Made by a program: the position numbers and the translations under genes. Source: an uncultured Clostridia bacterium (GTDB lineage Bacteria; Bacillota; Clostridia; Oscillospirales; Oscillospiraceae). From it: a stretch of DNA of 32,123 bases. The notes beneath the pieces were generated by a model. It was not told where the DNA came from, made no database searches, and was given only the letters and a program-made list of their open reading frames with translations. The stretch spans positions 1-32,123 of the forward strand of contig CAMAZB010000006.1 in assembly GCA_945862785.1 (NCBI GenBank). The letters are read 5' to 3'. Below, one piece after another: positions 27,961-32,123 of this stretch; the first letter of the stretch is position 1, and the number at the start of each line of letters is the position of its first letter.

Positions 27961-29031
27961 TCAGTCGGCATCCTCGCCGCCGTTCTTTAGCTTTTCCGCC
28001 TGGTCCGCCGTAACCAGCGCGTCGATCAGTTCATCCAGGTCGCCGTCCATGATGGCATCGATCTTATACAAAGTCAACCCGATGCGGTGGTCCGTCACCC
28101 GGCCCTGAGGGAAATTATAGGTCCGGATGCGCTCACTGCGGTCGCCGCTGCCCACCTGGCTTTTCCGTTCCGCTGCCTCGGCGGCGTCCCGCTTCTCCTG
28201 CTCCGCCTCATAGAGTTTGGATGCCAGAATCCGCATGGCCTTGTCCCGGTTCTGGAACTGGCTCCGCTCCTGCTGACACTCCACCACCGTTCCGGTGGGC
28301 TTGTGGATAAGCCGGACTGCGGAGGACGTCTTGTTGACATGCTGGCCACCGGCGCCGGAGGAACGGAACACCTGCATCTCGACATCCGCCGGATTCAGTT
28401 CCACATCCACTTCCTCTACCTCCGGCAGCACCGCCACGGTGGCGGCGCTGGTGTGGATGCGGCCGCCGGACTCTGTCTCCGGCACCCGCTGGACCCGGTG
28501 GACGCCGCTCTCGAATTTCAGCCGGGAGAAGGCGCCCTCGCCCTCGATGACCACGCTGCACTCCTTCACGCCGCCCAACTCCGTCTCGTTCATATTCACA
28601 ATGTCGATTTTCCAGCCCTTGGACTGGGCGTACATCGTATACATCCGCAGCAGAGAGTGGGCGAACAGGGCGCCCTCCTCTCCACCGACACCGCCCCGGA
28701 GCTCCATGATGACGTTCCGTTCATCATTGGGATCCCTGGGCAGCAGGAGGAGCCGCAATTTTTCACGAAGCCGCTCCAGTTCCAGCTTGGCGGAGGTCAG
28801 TTCCTCCTGGGCAAGCTCGTGGAAATCCGGGTCATGGAGCAGTTCCTCCGCCTCTGCCCGGTCCTGTTCGGCCTGTAAATAGGCAAGATAGGTCTCCACC
28901 ACCGGCCCCAGTTCCTTGCGCTCCCGGTTGATCTGCCGCAATCGGGCCGCGTCGCCGTAGACAGCAGGGTCCGAAAGCTGGGCCTCCAGGTCCTCGTACC
29001 GCAGAGCCAGTTCTTTTAGTTTATCCAGCAT
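27961..29031 (-). CDS. prfA: Peptide chain release factor 1
   Basis: MLDKLKELALRYEDLEAQLSDP; GGQ motif in RSSGAGGQHVNKTSSAVRLIH; AAAGGAG RBS for the ATG at 29031. Confidence 0.95.
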   Translation of the reverse strand: MLDKLKELALRYEDLEAQLSDPAVYGDAARLRQINRERKELGPVVETYLAYLQAEQDRAEAEELLHDPDFHELAQEELTSAKLELERLREKLRLLLLPRDPNDERNVIMELRGGVGGEEGALFAHSLLRMYTMYAQSKGWKIDIVNMNETELGGVKECSVVIEGEGAFSRLKFESGVHRVQRVPETESGGRIHTSAATVAVLPEVEEVDVELNPADVEMQVFRSSGAGGQHVNKTSSAVRLIHKPTGTVVECQQERSQFQNRDKAMRILASKLYEAEQEKRDAAEAAERKSQVGSGDRSERIRTYNFPQGRVTDHRIGLTLYKIDAIMDGDLDELIDALVTADQAEKLKNGGEDAD

Positions 29032-29044
29032 ACCGCCGCTCCTT

Positions 29045-29198
29045 TCAGCCTGCCGAAAAAGTCTTTTCAGCAAGCCGAGCGAATTTTCAGAACTTTGAAA
29101 AGTTCTGAAAATTTATGATTCGAATGGCGCAGGACACCCTTCCCGGGTTTCCCGCGCGCCCTTCCTTCCCGTTGTGCAAGCTCTTCGGGGATTGACAG
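29045..29198. repeat. Dispersed intergenic repeat, copy B
   Basis: Same order and motifs as copy A: GAAAAAGTCTTTTC, TTTTCAGAACTT-ttga-AAGTTCTGAAAA, GAATGGCGCAGG, CCCTTCCTTCCCGTT, ending TTGACAG. Confidence 0.85.
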
Positions 29199-29231
29199 TC
29201 CCTGTCTAAAAGGTTGAAAAGAACGGAAGCA

Positions 29232-29726
29232 CTACTTCTCCTGTCCGCTCAGGAAGTCCCGGACCTGGCGCAGGAATTCCTCCTGCCAGAAGGCATAGCC
29301 CACGGAGCCGCTCCGCAGAGACACCGCAGCCCGATGACCGCAGGTGGTGTACAGGTCCATCTGGTCGTAGACCTCCTCATTCTTGTCCTCGCTGCCCCGC
29401 AGCAGGACATAGGCGGCGTTTTGCAGTTCCTTGCCGTACTGCTTCAAAAAACTCCGCGCCACGCTGCTGCACCGGCCCGCCCACACGGGGGAACCGATGA
29501 TGACCAGTCGGTAATCGGACAGAGGCCGCTTCGTCTCCGGCTTCTCCGCCTGCGGGCAGGTCCGGCGCATGGCGTCCATGCCGCACCGCAGCCAGCCCCG
29601 GGCTCCGCTTCGGTTCACGCCGTCCCGCAGCTCCACCAGCTCGGCGCCCAGCTCCCGGGCAATCTCCTCCATGGCGGCACGGGTGCTGCCCGTCCGGGAA
29701 TAATAGATACATAATACGTCGCTCAT
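29232..29726 (-). CDS. Flavodoxin family protein
   Basis: MSDVLCIYYSRTGSTRAAMEEIARELGAELVEL, VIIGSPVWAGRCSS; GAGGAG RBS for the ATG at 29726. Confidence 0.88.
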   Translation of the reverse strand: MSDVLCIYYSRTGSTRAAMEEIARELGAELVELRDGVNRSGARGWLRCGMDAMRRTCPQAEKPETKRPLSDYRLVIIGSPVWAGRCSSVARSFLKQYGKELQNAAYVLLRGSEDKNEEVYDQMDLYTTCGHRAAVSLRSGSVGYAFWQEEFLRQVRDFLSGQEK

Positions 29727-29736
29727 ATTGTTCTCC

Positions 29737-30504
29737 TCAGTCAAATATCCACGTTTTCACCATGGCAAAGGATTCCCGCAGATAATAATTCACTTCCAGG
29801 TGCCGCCAGGGCAGCTTCGCCGGAACGCCGAAAGCGTGTCCGTAGCCCTGCCGGGCGGCAATCAGCCGGGACCGGGCGATGTGGAAGTCGTTGGTGACGA
29901 CGGCCACCAAATTCTCCGCCGGGTCGATGCCCTGTTCCTCCAGCAGTTCCTTGGAAAAGGCGAAATTCTCCGCCGTATTCCCGGCCTGCTCCTCCATGAT
30001 CAGCCGCGCCGGGTCCACACCCCGGGCGGTGAGCCAGTCATACATGCACCGGGCCTCGGTGATCTCCTCGCCGTAGCCCAGTCCCCCGGTGAGTACTACG
30101 GGAACATCCGGGTTCTCTTCCAGATAGTCCAACGCCGCGGTCAGCCGGGTGTACAGGGACAGGGACGGCTGTGTGCCGTTGACGCCCGCGCCCAGCACCA
30201 CCACCGCGTCAGCGGGGAGGGCGGACGGGTCGGAGCTTCCAACGTTGATGACATAGATTTCTATGCAGATAAGCGGCACCAGCACCAGGGTCAGTGCTGT
30301 CTGGAAAATCCGCCGGCACAAGCGGCCCGTTTTGGATGCCTTCGCCCAGTGGCCCAGCAGCAGTTCCAAAACCAGCACTGCCGCCAGCCCCACCAGCAGA
30401 AAGCCGGAAAACCGCATTCCCCAAGCCCGGACGGTCAGCAGGACGGCGCCCGCCAGGGCCAGGACGGCCGCGATGACACACTGTATCTTTTCAGATGATC
30501 TCAT
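29737..30504 (-). CDS. YdcF family protein (DUF218, ElyC/SanA-like)
   Basis: N-terminal TM helices, then VVVLGAGVNGTQPSLSLYTRLTAAL, VVLTGGLGYGEEITEA, EEQAGNTAENFAFSKELL, VTNDFHIARS. Confidence 0.88.
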   Translation of the reverse strand: MRSSEKIQCVIAAVLALAGAVLLTVRAWGMRFSGFLLVGLAAVLVLELLLGHWAKASKTGRLCRRIFQTALTLVLVPLICIEIYVINVGSSDPSALPADAVVVLGAGVNGTQPSLSLYTRLTAALDYLEENPDVPVVLTGGLGYGEEITEARCMYDWLTARGVDPARLIMEEQAGNTAENFAFSKELLEEQGIDPAENLVAVVTNDFHIARSRLIAARQGYGHAFGVPAKLPWRHLEVNYYLRESFAMVKTWIFD

Positions 30505-30525
30505 TGGTATATTTCCCCGGCAGGG

Positions 30526-32123
30526 TCAGTCCCCCGCCTCCTCGCTGAGTTGTTCCCACTTCTCATAGAGCGCGTCCAGCTCCGCCTGGGCAGTCTCTTT
30601 CTCCTGCACCAGCGCATTCAGTTTCTCATAGTCGCAGGCGGCGGCCTCCATGTCGGCGTCCAGCGCCGTGATCCGCTCCTCCGCCTTGGCGATATCCCGC
30701 TCACAGATGGTGAGCTGCCGCCGGGCGGCCTGCTGGGCCTTGTTGCCCCGGACGGGCCGCTCCACCTTTTCCTTCACGGGCTTGGGCGGCTCCACCTTCT
30801 CCGCTTCCTCCTGGGCCTTCATCTGGCGGTATTGAGCAAAGCCCATGGGATAGTCGGTGATGGTGCCGTTTGCCAGCTCCCAGATGCGGGTGGCGAAGCG
30901 ATTGATGAAATAGCGGTCATGGCTGACGAACAGCAGTGTGCCGTCATAGGCCTCCACCGCCTCCTCGATCCATTCCCGGGAGGCGATGTCCAGGTGGTTG
31001 GTGGGCTCGTCCAGAATCAGGAAGTTGATGTCGTCGTCCATCAGCATACAAAGCCGCAGACGGCTCTGTTCGCCGCCGGACAGGACGGACACGGGCTTCA
31101 ATACATCCTCGCCCCGGAAGTCATAGGCCGCCAGCCTATTTCGGGCGCTCTGGGCCGACAGGCCCCGCTTGGCGGCCATCATGTTCTCCACCATGTTCCA
31201 GTCCGGGTGGTCGAAGCGGACGATCTGGGGCAGATACGCCGCCTTCACCTGGGGGCCGGTGCGGATACGCCCATCGTCCGGGTACAGCTCTCCCATGATC
31301 ATCTTTATTAAAGTAGATTTACCAGTGCCATTATCTCCAATGAGGGCGATGCGCTCGCCCCCCTCGATCTTCAGATTGATGCCGTCGAACAGGTGCTTGT
31401 CCCCATAGGATTTTGCAAGGTTCCGCAGGGCCAGCACCTCGTCGCCGTGGAACTCAGCGGTGGAAAACCGGGCGTCGATCTTCCGCGCCTTGGTGGGCTT
31501 GGCGGTAGTCCGCATCCGCTCGATGCGCTTTTCCATGGAGATGGCCCGGCGGTAGGTCTTGTCCATACCCTGGAACGCCCACATCCGAAGCTGCTCCGCC
31601 GCCTTTTCCAGTTGGTCGATCTTGGCCTGTTCCTTCTCGTACTGCTTCATCCGCTCCTGGAACCGGCGCTCCTTCTCCACAGCGTAAAAGCTGTAATTGC
31701 CGCTGTAAAACTCCGCCTTACCGTCCTCGATCTCAATGACTCTCGTGACAATGCGGTCCAGAAAATAGCGGTCATGGGAGATGGCCACCACCGTGCCCCG
31801 GAAGCCCCGGATGTACTCCTCCAGCCACTCTGTGGCGTGGAGGTCCAGGTGGTTGGTAGGCTCGTCCAGCAGCAGGATGTCCGTGTCCTCCAGGATCAGG
31901 CGGCCCAGATTCACCCGGGTCTTTTCACCGCCGGACAGGCTGTCAAACAGCTGCTTTCGCTGCTCGTCGGAAATGGACAGGCCGTTGGCAATTTTATTCA
32001 CCGCCACGTCGGTGTCGTAACCGCCGAACACCTCGAATTTTTCGCTGAGGGCGCCATACCGCCGCAGCGTGGCGGGATCGGTGTCGCCCTCCGCCATCCG
32101 GGCGGTGAGCCGCTCCATCTCCT
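30526..32123 (-). CDS. ABC-F family ATPase (N-terminus truncated by the window end)
   Basis: Two NBD signatures (LSGGEKTRVNLGRLILEDTDILLLDEPTNHLD and LSGGEQSRLRLCMLMDDDINFLILDEPTNHLD), an internal GDNGTGKST Walker A, and a charged interdomain linker; the first Walker A lies outside the window. Confidence 0.92.
   Translation of the reverse strand, partial: EMERLTARMAEGDTDPATLRRYGALSEKFEVFGGYDTDVAVNKIANGLSISDEQRKQLFDSLSGGEKTRVNLGRLILEDTDILLLDEPTNHLDLHATEWLEEYIRGFRGTVVAISHDRYFLDRIVTRVIEIEDGKAEFYSGNYSFYAVEKERRFQERMKQYEKEQAKIDQLEKAAEQLRMWAFQGMDKTYRRAISMEKRIERMRTTAKPTKARKIDARFSTAEFHGDEVLALRNLAKSYGDKHLFDGINLKIEGGERIALIGDNGTGKSTLIKMIMGELYPDDGRIRTGPQVKAAYLPQIVRFDHPDWNMVENMMAAKRGLSAQSARNRLAAYDFRGEDVLKPVSVLSGGEQSRLRLCMLMDDDINFLILDEPTNHLDIASREWIEEAVEAYDGTLLFVSHDRYFINRFATRIWELANGTITDYPMGFAQYRQMKAQEEAEKVEPPKPVKEKVERPVRGNKAQQAARRQLTICERDIAKAEERITALDADMEAAACDYEKLNALVQEKETAQAELDALYEKWEQLSEEAGD

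Noticed and set aside
29232-30504. Flavodoxin plus YdcF pair as a new redox-envelope system
   Set aside because: Both are common families and adjacency alone does not support a joint function.

Overview
The window looks like ordinary chromosomal DNA from a GC-rich Firmicute; Clostridia/Oscillospiraceae is my inference from gene content. I see no rRNA, tRNA, CRISPR array, transposase or phage module. It is a gene-dense housekeeping region, mostly on the minus strand. Recognisable genes are: the rpoD 3' end (+), a PRK06851-like ATPase, a D-Ala-D-Ala carboxypeptidase (+), an EFR1-type flavodoxin/ferredoxin, and a long minus-strand operon (methyltransferase, VanZ-like, EcfA1, EcfA2, EcfT, a 305-aa unknown, TruA, DUF5711-like, CvpA-like, ClpE-like, small Cys protein). 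These are followed by a two-gene acyl-CoA dehydratase activase-type pair, queH (+), PFL/DUF711 with an ACT protein, lysC-hom-ACT, an M18 aminopeptidase, a fused TsaC/Sua5-CoaE protein, prfA, a flavodoxin, a YdcF-like protein and a truncated ABC-F ATPase. I found no clear new multi-gene defence or mobile system. The best leads are: (1) one 557-aa ORF joining TsaC/Sua5 to dephospho-CoA kinase; (2) a ~155-bp dispersed intergenic repeat present twice, with a hairpin showing compensatory base-pair changes, one copy bracketed by an exact 28-nt duplicated hairpin; (3) other highly palindromic intergenic elements; (4) a PRK06851-like ATPase with a GKN Walker A; (5) an operator-like palindrome over the putative promoter of the activase gene.
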